NCBI GenBank assembly: GCA_949300325.1
Contig: CASGDQ010000057.1
Coordinates: forward strand, 1-64,000
Origin: an uncultured Spirochaetales bacterium
GTDB taxonomy: Bacteria > Spirochaetota > Spirochaetia > Sphaerochaetales > Sphaerochaetaceae
Length of the DNA: 64,000 nucleotides
Reading direction: 5' to 3'
Below, piece after piece: positions 9,061 through 17,849 of this stretch. Position 1 is the stretch's first letter. Each line of letters starts with the position of its first letter. The translations under genes were made by a program, and so were the position numbers. Below the pieces are notes generated by a model. That model searched no databases. It was given only the letters and a program-made list of their open reading frames with translations, and was not told the DNA's origin.

Positions 9061-10151
9061 AACAGTCCCTCCCTTATCCTGGATTCGGACCACTTATAAT
9101 ATTTGGCACTCAAAATCGCTCTGATCATCCTGTCCTCCTCCTTATATAGAAATAGATATGCAAGGGTGATGCCTATCGTGAAAGGCTTGCCCGAAAGTAT
9201 CTTTGTAAATTCCTTTTTCCTGGTACGCCCGAGATACTCCTCCATCATCAGGATATGGTTTGCGTTCTCATCCCTTGTGGTCATCTCGTCGTCATTCTTC
9301 CTAATATCAGCCAAATCCGCCATCAAAGCAGGATACTTCCTTCTTACTACTGTGCGGAGAGCCTCCGTGGGATCAGAAAGGGAGAAAAGCTTCTTCCTCT
9401 CTACCTCCTGATATATTCCCCCGTAAGGGATCATTACCTTCTCCAGATCCTTCGGATCGAGATGGTGATATGAAGAATACCTTATGAAAAGAAGTATGTT
9501 TTTAAGATCCATATCTACAAGATATATGTTCTCGCTGACCTCTCTATCCTCGCCCTTTAAAGAAGAGATGGAAGTAAAAAGCCGTTTGAACCAAAGATGA
9601 TCCAATGCTATTTCCAAAGGAAACAATCCGGAAAGAGACAGCTTTTCAAGATCAAAAAGCGAAAACACATCGTAATACGGAGTATCCTTGACAGAAGAAA
9701 GGATGCCCTCGTAATCCCTGGCGTTTATTATGCCGTTGTAGTTTATGTCGTTGACTATCTTCTGCTTGCAGATATAGCTGCTTCTATAGCTTATCTGGTG
9801 ATGGCGCACTATATTCGAATACCAAAGCCTGACCGCATTCTTGAGATTATCTATCTCCACCTTTTCTAGGAGGATGGACACAAATCCCACTTCACGGTCC
9901 TTAAGATAGCGGGCTATCTCACGATGGACTTCTATCTCCGCTTCGAGCAGCGCCAGCTCCACCTGCTGCAAGTCTCCAGTGCTGTCATATACCCGTACAA
10001 GTTCCGAATATCTGGTATCCTTCAGGGTTCCTATCGATTCAACAAGTGAAGGAGCTTTTATCATCGCCTCTAAAAGCGTGGATTGATGCATCTCTCCGAT
10101 ACGTGCACGGAGCTTTGCATTTATAAAAGCATACTCACTTACCTTGCCCAT
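9057..10151 (-). CDS. atpC: V-type ATP synthase subunit C (ring-shaft connector)
   Basis: A 364-residue funnel-shaped subunit that joins the V1 shaft to the K ring (subunit d/NtpC family). Typical features are the early AFINAKLRARIG segment, repeated YSELVRVYD / YYDVFSLFD / YSSYHHLD helical repeats, and a C-terminal KPFTIGITLAYLFLYKEED stretch. AGGGGAT precedes the ATG and the start overlaps the end of the H/G subunit by 17 bases. Here C lies upstream of I, an unusual position. Confidence 0.92.
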   Translation of the reverse strand: MGKVSEYAFINAKLRARIGEMHQSTLLEAMIKAPSLVESIGTLKDTRYSELVRVYDSTGDLQQVELALLEAEIEVHREIARYLKDREVGFVSILLEKVEIDNLKNAVRLWYSNIVRHHQISYRSSYICKQKIVNDINYNGIINARDYEGILSSVKDTPYYDVFSLFDLEKLSLSGLFPLEIALDHLWFKRLFTSISSLKGEDREVSENIYLVDMDLKNILLFIRYSSYHHLDPKDLEKVMIPYGGIYQEVERKKLFSLSDPTEALRTVVRRKYPALMADLADIRKNDDEMTTRDENANHILMMEEYLGRTRKKEFTKILSGKPFTIGITLAYLFLYKEEDRMIRAILSAKYYKWSESRIREGLL

Positions 10152-10473
10152 AGATATCCCCTATCTCAAGAATGCGCTTGATGACCCGCTCGCTGGAACG
10201 CTCAATAACATCCTTATCTGTAACAGACGGATCCTTTTCTATCTCAAGCCGCTGGCGCTCATAATCCTCAAGATGCTCGTCAAGCAGCTTTTTCTGGGCA
10301 TCAATCTCTTCTTCTCCAAGCGACCTGACCCGGTCTATTTCCTTCTGGATATAATCTTTTTTCTCCGTCTGGGCATTGAAAACAATATCGCGGGCCTGCT
10401 TCTCGGCATCCTCAACGATTTTAACAGCGGAGTCTTCCACTTCAAGGATATTATCTATGATATCACTATGCAT
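10135..10473 (-). CDS. atpH: V-type ATP synthase subunit H/G-like peripheral stalk protein
   Basis: A 112-residue, almost wholly helical and highly charged protein. Heptad-like stretches (IVEDAEKQARDIV, KKDYIQKEIDRVRS) match the archaeal-type AhaH / bacterial subunit G family that pairs with subunit E in the peripheral stalk. It is the first gene of the operon, with AAGGAG six bases before the ATG. Similarity in this family is weak, so position and coiled-coil character carry much of the call. Confidence 0.8.
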   Translation of the reverse strand: MHSDIIDNILEVEDSAVKIVEDAEKQARDIVFNAQTEKKDYIQKEIDRVRSLGEEEIDAQKKLLDEHLEDYERQRLEIEKDPSVTDKDVIERSSERVIKRILEIGDIYGQGK

Positions 10474-10555
10474 TTCATACTCCTTATAGCGTTACTTTCT
10501 GCTTTTTTATCCCGCTTGTCAACAGAGAAAAAAACTTGATAAAAAGCAAGAAAAT

Positions 10556-10582
10556 GTAAAAAAGGGCAGCTTCGCCACCCTT
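10556..10582 (-). terminator. rho-independent terminator after tRNA-Pro
   Basis: On the minus strand a 9-bp stem (AAGGGTGGC / GCTGCCCTT, with two wobble pairs) and GAA loop are followed by six T. It lies ~50 bases downstream of the tRNA and upstream of the V-ATPase operon start, so it separates the two units. Confidence 0.75.
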
Positions 10583-10632
10583 TCCTCCGACCCCATCTAA
10601 AAAGAATGGGGAGAACAAAACTAAAAATGCAT

Positions 10633-10706
10633 TCGGGCAAGGCGGATTTGAACCGCCGACCCCAAGTCCCCCAGACTTGTACGCTAAACCCCTGCGCTAT
10701 TGCCCG
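10633..10706 (-). tRNA. tRNA-Pro (anticodon GGG)
   Basis: The minus strand folds as a full cloverleaf. Acceptor CGGGCAA pairs with TTGCCCG. The D arm is GCGC/GCGT. The anticodon arm is CAAGT/ACTTG with loop CTGGGGG, giving anticodon GGG. The T arm is GGCGG/CCGCC with loop TTCAAAT. The discriminator is A and CCA is not encoded. Acceptor and anticodon both fit proline. Confidence 0.97.
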
Positions 10707-10860
10707 CAACATGATGTATATTACAGACCATTTGGATTATTGTCAAAGCCTTAATGAAAAATTTCCGCTCCGTCATTAAAAAAAATTGCATCCCCCTCAC
10801 TTTCCCTTATTTCCTCTTTTGCTGTAAAATTCGTTAACCCATACCATAAGGAGAAGGAAA

Positions 10861-12444
10861 ATGCCTGTTTCTGAAGAATGCGACATTCTAGCCAGAGTTG
10901 AAAACCTATGTATCGGTTTCAAAGACGGAAACGGCAGGAATGTGGTCGATGACATCTCTTTCTCCATCAAAAAGGGAACGATCACCGCATTGGCCGGCAG
11001 ATCAGGATGCGGCAAGAGCATAACCGCTTTAGCACTGATCGGAATGCTTGGATATAAGAAAAATGCTTATGCAAAAGGAAGAATCACTTTTTATAGCAAA
11101 GAATGCAATGTTGATATGCTTTCTGGTGACAAAAAAGTGCTGCAGGAAATAAGGAAGCACCACATTTCCATGATTTTCCAGGATACGGGCGCTGGGCTGA
11201 ATCCGACACAGAGAATCGGCGCACAGATGAAAAGAGCTGTAAAGCTGAAAGAGGGAATCGGAAAAAGAGGCGCCATCATGAATGAAAGGGTTGAAGAGCT
11301 TTTAGCGGAAGCTGGGCTTGATGCCAGAAAGGTATTCAGCAAATATCCGCATGAACTTTCCGGCGGCATGAAGCAAAGGGTTGCAATCGCCATGAGCCTC
11401 ATAGGAGAGCCCGATCTGATCATAGCGGATGAACCCACAACCGCACTGGATGCATCAACACAGGAAGGGATACTGAAGCTGTTAGAAAAGCTTAAGAGAA
11501 ATCATGGCTGCGCAATACTCATAATCAGCCATGATATATCCTTGCTTAAAAGGATTTCGGATGAGATCCTCTTCATGGAGAATGGTAGGATAGCCGATAG
11601 CAGCGGGATGGAAAGGCTTTTCTTTCAAAATGACAGAATAAGAATCAGTGAAGCTTCCGAAAAAAAAGAAAACAAGGAAGTTCTTATCGTGAACCATCTT
11701 GAAAAATCCTTTCCAAACGGATTCAAACATAAAAGCAAAGGCACTTTTGTCCTTAAGGATGTTTCATTTTTTATAAAAAAAGGCGAAGTTTTTGCAATTG
11801 CCGGCAAATCCGGATGCGGTAAAAGCACGCTGGCAAAAGCAATCATGCGCCTCATTCCTACAGATAACGGTGAAATCCTCTTTTACAATACGGACATAAC
11901 CAAATGCGGTAAAAAGGAGTTCTTTTGCATCAGACCGAAAATCCAGATGGTTTTTCAAGACACCTACTCTAGCCTAGATCCCCTGATGCCTTCAAAAAAA
12001 CAGATTATCGAAGCTGTCCAGGATAACAAGATAACAAAAAAGGGAGAAGAGGATGATTACGTATCCTTTCTGCTTTCATCTTGCGGCATAACAGAAGAAG
12101 AGGCGCAAAAGCGCCCAACAGAGCTTTCAGGCGGACAGCGGCAAAGGATATCGATTGCAAGAGCTCTGGCGTTGAAACCAGATCTTCTGATTGCAGACGA
12201 GCCGGTCTCGTCTATCGACGGAATCATGAAAAAGCAGATCATCGATTTGCTTATGGAACAGAAAAGAAAGAACGGGCTGTCCCTTATGATAATCAGCCAT
12301 GATTTGAGCTTTTTAAGGAAAAACGCCGACCGTATAGCCATAATGCAGGATGGCAGGATAATCGAGATAGATTATGCGGAAAACATCTTCACCCATCCCA
12401 AGCAGCCATATACAAGACAGCTTGTTTCTGTAATTGAAAACTAA
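10861..12444 (+). CDS. orphan two-domain ABC ATPase, oligopeptide/nickel type
   Basis: A 527-residue protein with two complete ABC ATPase domains of the DppD/DppF (OppD/OppF) type fused in one chain. Domain 1 (residues ~10-255) has Walker A GRSGCGKS, signature LSGGMKQR and Walker B DLIIADEPTTALD. Domain 2 (~275-525) has GKSGCGKS, LSGGQRQR and DLLIADEPVSSID. Such fusions energise peptide, nickel or glutathione importers (YejF/GsiA-like). AAGGAGAAGG precedes the ATG. No permease or binding-protein gene of that class is adjacent: the neighbours are a tRNA and a TauE-type gene on the other strand. The partner must be elsewhere in the genome. Confidence 0.92.
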   Translation: MPVSEECDILARVENLCIGFKDGNGRNVVDDISFSIKKGTITALAGRSGCGKSITALALIGMLGYKKNAYAKGRITFYSKECNVDMLSGDKKVLQEIRKHHISMIFQDTGAGLNPTQRIGAQMKRAVKLKEGIGKRGAIMNERVEELLAEAGLDARKVFSKYPHELSGGMKQRVAIAMSLIGEPDLIIADEPTTALDASTQEGILKLLEKLKRNHGCAILIISHDISLLKRISDEILFMENGRIADSSGMERLFFQNDRIRISEASEKKENKEVLIVNHLEKSFPNGFKHKSKGTFVLKDVSFFIKKGEVFAIAGKSGCGKSTLAKAIMRLIPTDNGEILFYNTDITKCGKKEFFCIRPKIQMVFQDTYSSLDPLMPSKKQIIEAVQDNKITKKGEEDDYVSFLLSSCGITEEEAQKRPTELSGGQRQRISIARALALKPDLLIADEPVSSIDGIMKKQIIDLLMEQKRKNGLSLMIISHDLSFLRKNADRIAIMQDGRIIEIDYAENIFTHPKQPYTRQLVSVIEN

Positions 12445-12470
12445 ATTCACTTCAAAAGTCAGAAAGACTA

Positions 12471-13187
12471 TTACATATTAGTAACGATTAAAAAAACTCC
12501 AGAAACCAATATCATCACAACTACGATTTTTCCAACTATTTGCTCATTGAGCATACGACTGCTTTTCATACCACCAAATAGTCCCAAAAGCATGAAAGGC
12601 ACCAATAATAAAAAAGTCTTAAGCACTTTAAAATTGATTATCGCTAAACCAGCGTATAATATCATCCGAAAAGTATTTTCAACAAGAAATACAACACAGA
12701 TATTAGCTTTGAATTCCTTGCTATCTTCTGTAATTTTGGCAAAATATGCACCAAGAAGAGCACCAATACCATACAGACCACAAAGAATTCCAGACAAAAA
12801 GCCAATTAAATAAAGAATGATGCGGCTATTTGGGCCGCATTCTTTTTGTTCTTTTCTGAAAAGCATTTCAAAAGCAACAATGATAAGAACGAAGCCACAT
12901 GCTATCTTTATTATCTGGCCATCAACATTTTTTAATAACACTACGCCAAGTATGCTGCCGATGATCACCAATATGGATATGGGTATGCATATTTTCGCGC
13001 GTATGTATTTTCTTTCCCGGAATGCGATGATGCAATTTGTGGGATATCCGAGCAAAAGTTCCACGGGGGAAATCGCTATATTATCATTTCCTAAACTGAG
13101 AACGGAAGTAAATACAAGGGTGTTTGCAAAACCACAAAGCCCTTTCACAAAAAATGCGAGCAAAGATGCAATTATCCAAATCAACAT
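12471..13187 (-). CDS. TauE/SafE-family anion exporter
   Basis: A polytopic membrane protein of 238 residues with about seven to eight hydrophobic segments. It has the two family half-repeats (N-terminal FFVKGLCGFANTLVF, second half LSGILCGLYGIGALLGAYF). TauE/SafE proteins export sulfite, sulfoacetate or other small organic anions. The start was set at the ATG with AAGGG seven bases upstream, not the open-frame start at 13202, which lacks a ribosome site. It follows the MalG-type permease by ~40 bases on the same strand, so it is probably the last gene of the transporter/2H-phosphoesterase operon and may dispose of a catabolic by-product. Confidence 0.88.
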   Translation of the reverse strand: MLIWIIASLLAFFVKGLCGFANTLVFTSVLSLGNDNIAISPVELLLGYPTNCIIAFRERKYIRAKICIPISILVIIGSILGVVLLKNVDGQIIKIACGFVLIIVAFEMLFRKEQKECGPNSRIILYLIGFLSGILCGLYGIGALLGAYFAKITEDSKEFKANICVVFLVENTFRMILYAGLAIINFKVLKTFLLLVPFMLLGLFGGMKSSRMLNEQIVGKIVVVMILVSGVFLIVTNM

Positions 13188-13226
13188 GCAAACACCCTTC
13201 ATATTACAGGATTTTCTGTTTTGTCC

Positions 13227-14060
13227 TCATTTTACTGCACTATCCATAGAACCCTTGATAAAATATTTCTGCAGACACAGATACAGTATTATAACAGGAA
13301 GAACAGCAATTATTGCAGCTGCAGCAGCTGCCGCCATGTTAGTACTTTCCCCGAAGAAGGTCGACATTGCCAGAGTTATCGTTTTCAGCGAAGGTTTTTG
13401 TAATATATAAAGCTGGAAACTATAATCATTCCAGATTCCGACACCAGTAAGGATCAGGACCGAAGAAACAACAGGCATCATGTTAGGAAGTATGATCCTA
13501 GGGAATATCATGAACTGACTGCATCCGTCTATAAGCGCTGCCTCATCAAGCGATTTAGGGATCGCAGAAATAAAATTAGTAAACATAAAAATCGCAAGTG
13601 GAAGATTATAGGTCACAGACAACACTATTATGCCCCAATAAGTATTAACTCCTTTTAAAGCAATCATCTCCTTATATATTGGGACCAGGACAGAAAGTGG
13701 AGGTACCATCATGACCCCTACAATAAGAGAAAGAACCGTTTTATTAAACTTTGTCTTTCGACGAGCAAGCGGATAAGAAGCTATTGAGCCGATTATAACA
13801 ACAAGAATGACTGAAATCACAGTGATTATCAGCGTATTGTATATAGCAAGTCCGATCTTTCCGTTCTTAAACGCATAAGCATATGATTCAAGTGTAGGTT
13901 CCTTTGGAAATATCCAATGGCTTGTTCTGTCCGATCTTGTTTTAAACGACAAGGAAAGAAGAATGTAAAATGGAGCGAAATAAAATGCACTGATCAAAAT
14001 CGCTACAAGGTTTTTAAGCCAATTGTACCTGCTTTTCAGATTGTTTTTAATTTTAGCCAT
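13227..14060 (-). CDS. carbohydrate ABC transporter permease (MalG type)
   Basis: A 277-residue CUT1-family permease with six hydrophobic segments. The coupling loop ALIDGCSQFMIFPRIILPNM carries the EAA motif that docks the ATPase. The start at MAKIKNN is preceded by AAGGAGATG, and the longer open frame to 14084 is not. It overlaps the MalF-type gene by eight bases, so the two are translationally coupled. No cognate ATPase gene is present in the operon. Confidence 0.95.
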   Translation of the reverse strand: MAKIKNNLKSRYNWLKNLVAILISAFYFAPFYILLSLSFKTRSDRTSHWIFPKEPTLESYAYAFKNGKIGLAIYNTLIITVISVILVVIIGSIASYPLARRKTKFNKTVLSLIVGVMMVPPLSVLVPIYKEMIALKGVNTYWGIIVLSVTYNLPLAIFMFTNFISAIPKSLDEAALIDGCSQFMIFPRIILPNMMPVVSSVLILTGVGIWNDYSFQLYILQKPSLKTITLAMSTFFGESTNMAAAAAAAIIAVLPVIILYLCLQKYFIKGSMDSAVK

Positions 14061-14955
14061 TGTACTGCATCTCCTTTCTCTCAAGATATTTTCTCAGCAG
14101 GATGCTGACCAGCATTATGAAAATGAAGCTTGCCATACCAAGTGCAGCAGAAAAACCTGCTTGCTGAGTACCGAAATAAAGCTCGTTTATAAGCGATGAG
14201 AGGGAATGCGAAGCATATCCTGGACCTCCGTTAGTCAAAGCCACTACCAACCCGAACATCTTAAGTCCGCCGATGACGTTAAGTACAAGACTTGTAGTGA
14301 ATGCCGGCATAAGCATTGGCAGTGTAATATGAATAGTCGACTGCCAAAGATTGGCTCCATCTATGCTCGCCGCTTCCTTGTACATATCAGGAATAGATTC
14401 AAGGCCGGCAATGAAGATGATCATTGTTTTTCCACAATATTCTATTGCGTTAATAAACATTATAATCATTACAGCCCTTATGCCATTGCTCATCCAATCG
14501 ACAGGAGCATGACCAAACAGTTTAACGATATCGTTTATTGCTCCTCTCTCATAAGTAACAAGAAAATACCATATGTAACCGATTATGAGCTGTGCGACCA
14601 TTGCAGGCATGTAAATCAATGTCCTTGCTACTCCACGCAGCAAGAATCGGTTAACAAGCAGCATTGCGAAAGCAAGTCCTAGTATAGTTTGGAGCAAAGT
14701 TGAGCCAAAACCATAAATCAGAGTATTCCTGAAAGCAATGCGTACAGAGTCATCCTTAAACAGGTTGACATAGTTTTTCATTCCCACATATGAATAGTTT
14801 TGCGAATATCCGTTCCAATTTGTAAATGATATGTTTATACCACTTATTATCGGAATCAGGACAAACATGAAAAATAGGATCAATGCAGGAACCGTCATGA
14901 GCGAAAGCGCTTTCGGATCTGATTGAAAAAACCGCTTAATAGAATTCTTTTTCAC
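14053..14955 (-). CDS. carbohydrate ABC transporter permease (MalF/UgpA type)
   Basis: A 300-residue CUT1 permease with six membrane segments and the EAA loop EAASIDGANLWQSTIHITLPML. I set the start at a GTG (MKKNSIKRF) with AAGGGG six bases upstream. The open frame extends to a TTG at 14988, but that TTG lies inside the loop of a perfect 9-bp hairpin and lacks a free ribosome site. The gene lies between the binding protein and the MalG partner. Confidence 0.92.
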   Translation of the reverse strand: MKKNSIKRFFQSDPKALSLMTVPALILFFMFVLIPIISGINISFTNWNGYSQNYSYVGMKNYVNLFKDDSVRIAFRNTLIYGFGSTLLQTILGLAFAMLLVNRFLLRGVARTLIYMPAMVAQLIIGYIWYFLVTYERGAINDIVKLFGHAPVDWMSNGIRAVMIIMFINAIEYCGKTMIIFIAGLESIPDMYKEAASIDGANLWQSTIHITLPMLMPAFTTSLVLNVIGGLKMFGLVVALTNGGPGYASHSLSSLINELYFGTQQAGFSAALGMASFIFIMLVSILLRKYLERKEMQYNG

Positions 14956-14975
14956 CGTTTTCCCCTTGATGAAAA

Positions 14976-14998
14976 CGGGGATTGTCAACCAATCCCCG
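14976..14998 (-). other. intercistronic hairpin after the binding-protein gene
   Basis: A perfect 9-bp inverted repeat (CGGGGATTG / CAATCCCCG, five-base loop) is followed on the minus strand by TTTTC. It lies between the binding-protein stop and the permease start. It probably acts as a leaky terminator or 3' stabiliser that raises binding-protein mRNA over permease mRNA. Confidence 0.7.
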
Positions 14999-15021
14999 AT
15001 CGAAATGGCATGGATGCTGTA

Positions 15022-16278
15022 TTACAGCTGAGCTCTCAAATCGTTGTAGCTCTTCTCCATGATCGAGCAAGACTCTTTAACGGAAATCTCACCGGAGGTC
15101 AGGCCGCCACCGATACTTCGCATTGTTGCCCACATTCCACTAGGCAGCCATTCCCTATCAAAGTAAGGAAGTATTGCAAGATCCTGGTATGTTGCAAAAT
15201 CTTCTGCCAAAGGCACTTCGACATCAACATTCGTAAAAGCGCAAGGCATTCCCGTAGTTTCACAGAAGTACTTGATGTTCTCAGGTCTCGCGATGAATTC
15301 GATGAATACCTTTGCAATTTCAAGGTTCGGGCTGTCCTTCCAGATTCCGTAGCTTTCCCTCTCTCCTCCGATAAGAATCTGCTTGTCGGTTTCGAGATAT
15401 GCAGGGATAGGCATCATGGACAGATCCACATCTGGATTAATGTCCTTAGCGTTAGTAATAACGGACATACCGGAGAATACAAACATCACTTCGCCAAAGG
15501 CAAGTTTTTCAGGAATATAGATCGGATCTGCGGTATTGCAATCCACATTCAGATATCCTCTTTCCTTAAGCTCATACAGGAATCCTGAAACTCTTTCCCA
15601 ATTAGACCAATCGAATGAACCGTCATACAATGCTTCAGAATAATCCTCATCCGTGGCAATAAGCATGGAAGGAGCAATCAAATCCATAAGGTTCGCCTGC
15701 TGTCTCGTATCCTTTCCTGCGATATAAACAGGAATCACACCAAGAGCTTTTACATCCTCGCAGCATTCTAAAAACTCATCAAATGTTCTTGGAACAGAAT
15801 CCCATCCTGCTTGTTTAAGTATGTCCTTGTTATATATGATACCTGTCTGCTCTATGTTCATCGGAACAGTAAGCACATCTCCATTCTCCGTGGAAAGAAT
15901 ATCCTTGGATGCAGAGGCGATATTGTTGACGAAATCAAACTCGTTCAACGGAAGAAGATATTCAGCATATCTCTTTACAGACCAACCATGAGTTGCAAAA
16001 ACATCAGGAAGATCGTTTGCCGCCATCTTGGCTTTCATCAAATTCTCATAATCCTTGGAATAGGAAATGAATTCAACATCTATGCCAGGATTCTCATCCA
16101 TGAAATTGTCGACAAGGGTCTGCATAGCCTCATACTGGAGTTCCGTCGCATTAGAAGCAACGGTGATCTTACCTTTAAGACCATTACTCGATGCAGAACT
16201 TTTCTCACTGCCACCCTGAGCAAATACACATAGGCAGCAGATTACAGCAATGAACAGAATTGATAAAATCTTTTTCAT
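15022..16278 (-). CDS. sugar-type ABC substrate-binding protein
   Basis: A 418-residue family-1 extracellular solute-binding protein. The N-terminus is a signal peptide ending ...CLCVFA, followed by QGGSEKSSAS. There is no proper lipobox, although Cys residues lie just before the cleavage site. The NEQ/EFISY strand, the GWSVKRYAEYLLPL helix and the GIWKDSPNLEIAKVFIEFIA C-terminal region match UgpB/MalE-like proteins. It captures the substrate outside the inner membrane for the two permeases. The substrate is unknown, but the adjacent 2H phosphoesterases point to a phospho-ester or cyclic-phosphate compound. Confidence 0.93.
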   Translation of the reverse strand: MKKILSILFIAVICCLCVFAQGGSEKSSASSNGLKGKITVASNATELQYEAMQTLVDNFMDENPGIDVEFISYSKDYENLMKAKMAANDLPDVFATHGWSVKRYAEYLLPLNEFDFVNNIASASKDILSTENGDVLTVPMNIEQTGIIYNKDILKQAGWDSVPRTFDEFLECCEDVKALGVIPVYIAGKDTRQQANLMDLIAPSMLIATDEDYSEALYDGSFDWSNWERVSGFLYELKERGYLNVDCNTADPIYIPEKLAFGEVMFVFSGMSVITNAKDINPDVDLSMMPIPAYLETDKQILIGGERESYGIWKDSPNLEIAKVFIEFIARPENIKYFCETTGMPCAFTNVDVEVPLAEDFATYQDLAILPYFDREWLPSGMWATMRSIGGGLTSGEISVKESCSIMEKSYNDLRAQL

Positions 16279-16294
16279 TTACTTCTCCTTTTAT

Positions 16295-16978
16295 TTATTT
16301 TTTTCTTGGAATTCTGTTTTTATTAAAAAAGAACATGTCATCAAAGAAAGTTAAGGAAGGTTCAGGGATTTCGAAAGTGAACGTTTCTTCTTTACATTTT
16401 TGATCGAATTCTTTTTTCAAATTCTCTAAATAATCGTTTTCTTCCTTATTAGGCATTCGGATCCCATAAGCAAGACTTATATGAAAACGGTACCTGTCAT
16501 GCCCAGGAAACCTCAAACCGGTAAGGTTGGATACAAAATCCCTCCAATCCCGGATCCGCTTATCATCATCGTATCTGTCAGGATAAAGACCTATGCATAT
16601 GCCGCTATCGAGCCAAAGCTGATCGAACCGCATTACAACTGCCCCGAGTGGAGGAATCTTTTTCCACTGCTCTTCAAGAAAATCGTCAATTTCCGATAAA
16701 GGTGCATCCAGCGGCAATCTATCAGTCCAGTATGGCTTCTTTCTTACCTCGTCACAAACTCCTTCGATTGCTGTCATATGCAGGCTCTCATCCGGCAACA
16801 CTGTGATACAATCCTTTGCAGGTGAACAAGCCAAAAGATCCTTTTGATCTTTCACCCTACGAAACACTTCAGTAGAATGATCCAGCAGGCAGATGATTGT
16901 ATTGCCAGAAAAATGCTTAACGCTTCCGTCCTGGTTGAATTTATGCCCTACAGACTGTCCAAAATTCAAATGCAGCAT
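16295..16978 (-). CDS. DUF1868 2H phosphoesterase-like protein, copy A
   Basis: A 227-residue DUF1868 protein of the 2H phosphoesterase superfamily, whose members open 2',3'-cyclic phosphates or hydrolyse 2'-5' bonds. Both catalytic motifs are intact: H67-M-T69 (DESLHMTA) and H166-I-S168 (YRFHISLAYG). The region GLRFPGHDRYR before the second motif is characteristic. No signal peptide is present, so it is cytoplasmic. AGGAG precedes the ATG. It lies 16 bases upstream of the binding-protein gene and 16 bases downstream of its close paralogue, so it belongs to the transporter operon. A role in processing the imported compound is inference. Confidence 0.88.
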   Translation of the reverse strand: MLHLNFGQSVGHKFNQDGSVKHFSGNTIICLLDHSTEVFRRVKDQKDLLACSPAKDCITVLPDESLHMTAIEGVCDEVRKKPYWTDRLPLDAPLSEIDDFLEEQWKKIPPLGAVVMRFDQLWLDSGICIGLYPDRYDDDKRIRDWRDFVSNLTGLRFPGHDRYRFHISLAYGIRMPNKEENDYLENLKKEFDQKCKEETFTFEIPEPSLTFFDDMFFFNKNRIPRKK

Positions 16979-16994
16979 ATATATCTCCTATAAA

Positions 16995-17669
16995 TTAGCG
17001 TGGTATCCGCTTTGTGTTAAAAAAGAACATATCATCAAAAAATGTCAGCGACGGCTGCGGTACAGAAAACTCGAATATCTCCTTTCTGCACTTCTTGTCA
17101 AAGCAAAACCGTATTTCCTTCAACGCTTCCTTTTCCTCCTTGTCCGGCATCCGTATCCCATAAGCAAGTCCAATATGGAAACGATATCTGTCATGGCCTG
17201 GAAATCTAAGACCGGTAAGATCAGAAATCTCGTCACGCCAATTTCTGATCCTTTTATCATCTTCGTAGGAGGCTGGATATAAGACTATGTTTATACCGCT
17301 GTCCATCCAAAGCTGGTCGAATCTCATTCTGACATTTCCCAAAGCAGGAGCCTTCTGCCATTGGATTTCAAAGTAGTCATCAATTTGTGACAAAGGCGCA
17401 TCCAAAGGAAATCTGTCGGTCCAATACAATTTCTCCCTCACTTCATCACAAACCCCTTCAAGCGCTGTCATATGCAGGCTTTCATCCGGCAATATCGTGA
17501 GACAGGGACCAGCTTTTGAAGAGGCTATGGTATCCTTAAGCTCTTTCACCCTTTGAAAGACACTTGAAGAGGAATCAAGCAGACAAATGAACGTATTGCC
17601 TGGAAAATGCCTCACACTACCATCCTGATTGAACTTCTGACCTACCGCCTTACCAAAAGAAAGACTCAT
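16995..17669 (-). CDS. DUF1868 2H phosphoesterase-like protein, copy B (altered second motif)
   Basis: A 224-residue tandem paralogue of copy A, clearly more than half identical along its length, and the first gene of the operon. Motif one is intact (H66-M-T68), but the second reads H165-I-G167 where copy A has Ser168. Because the Ser/Thr of each HxS/T motif contacts the phosphate, this copy may have lost or changed activity while keeping both histidines. AGGAGCG lies upstream of the ATG. The gene is divergent from the sensor kinase across ~180 bases. Confidence 0.88.
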   Translation of the reverse strand: MSLSFGKAVGQKFNQDGSVRHFPGNTFICLLDSSSSVFQRVKELKDTIASSKAGPCLTILPDESLHMTALEGVCDEVREKLYWTDRFPLDAPLSQIDDYFEIQWQKAPALGNVRMRFDQLWMDSGINIVLYPASYEDDKRIRNWRDEISDLTGLRFPGHDRYRFHIGLAYGIRMPDKEEKEALKEIRFCFDKKCRKEIFEFSVPQPSLTFFDDMFFFNTKRIPR

Positions 17670-17849
17670 TTTCTTTCGCTCCTTTTTTTTAGGATACGGA
17701 AGAAAAAAAATAATAAAATGATACTTATTTAGTAATCGATGAAAAGATTTTAATGTTGAATCACACTATTACAAAAAAATTAACAATATATTATAATTCA
17801 TGAAATTATTTATATTTAAGTTTGCAAATCTTTGTGCTAGCCTGTTAGC
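17670..17849. promoter_or_regulatory. divergent promoter region, 2H/transporter operon and two-component system
   Basis: This is an AT-rich 180-base spacer between divergent operons. For the rightward sensor gene a TTACAA (17769-17774) and TATAAT (17792-17797) pair is spaced by 17. No Shine-Dalgarno is visible before the sensor ATG at 17850. The leftward operon has an SD but no clear -35/-10 that I could choose with confidence. The response regulator product is the obvious candidate to bind here. Confidence 0.5.
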
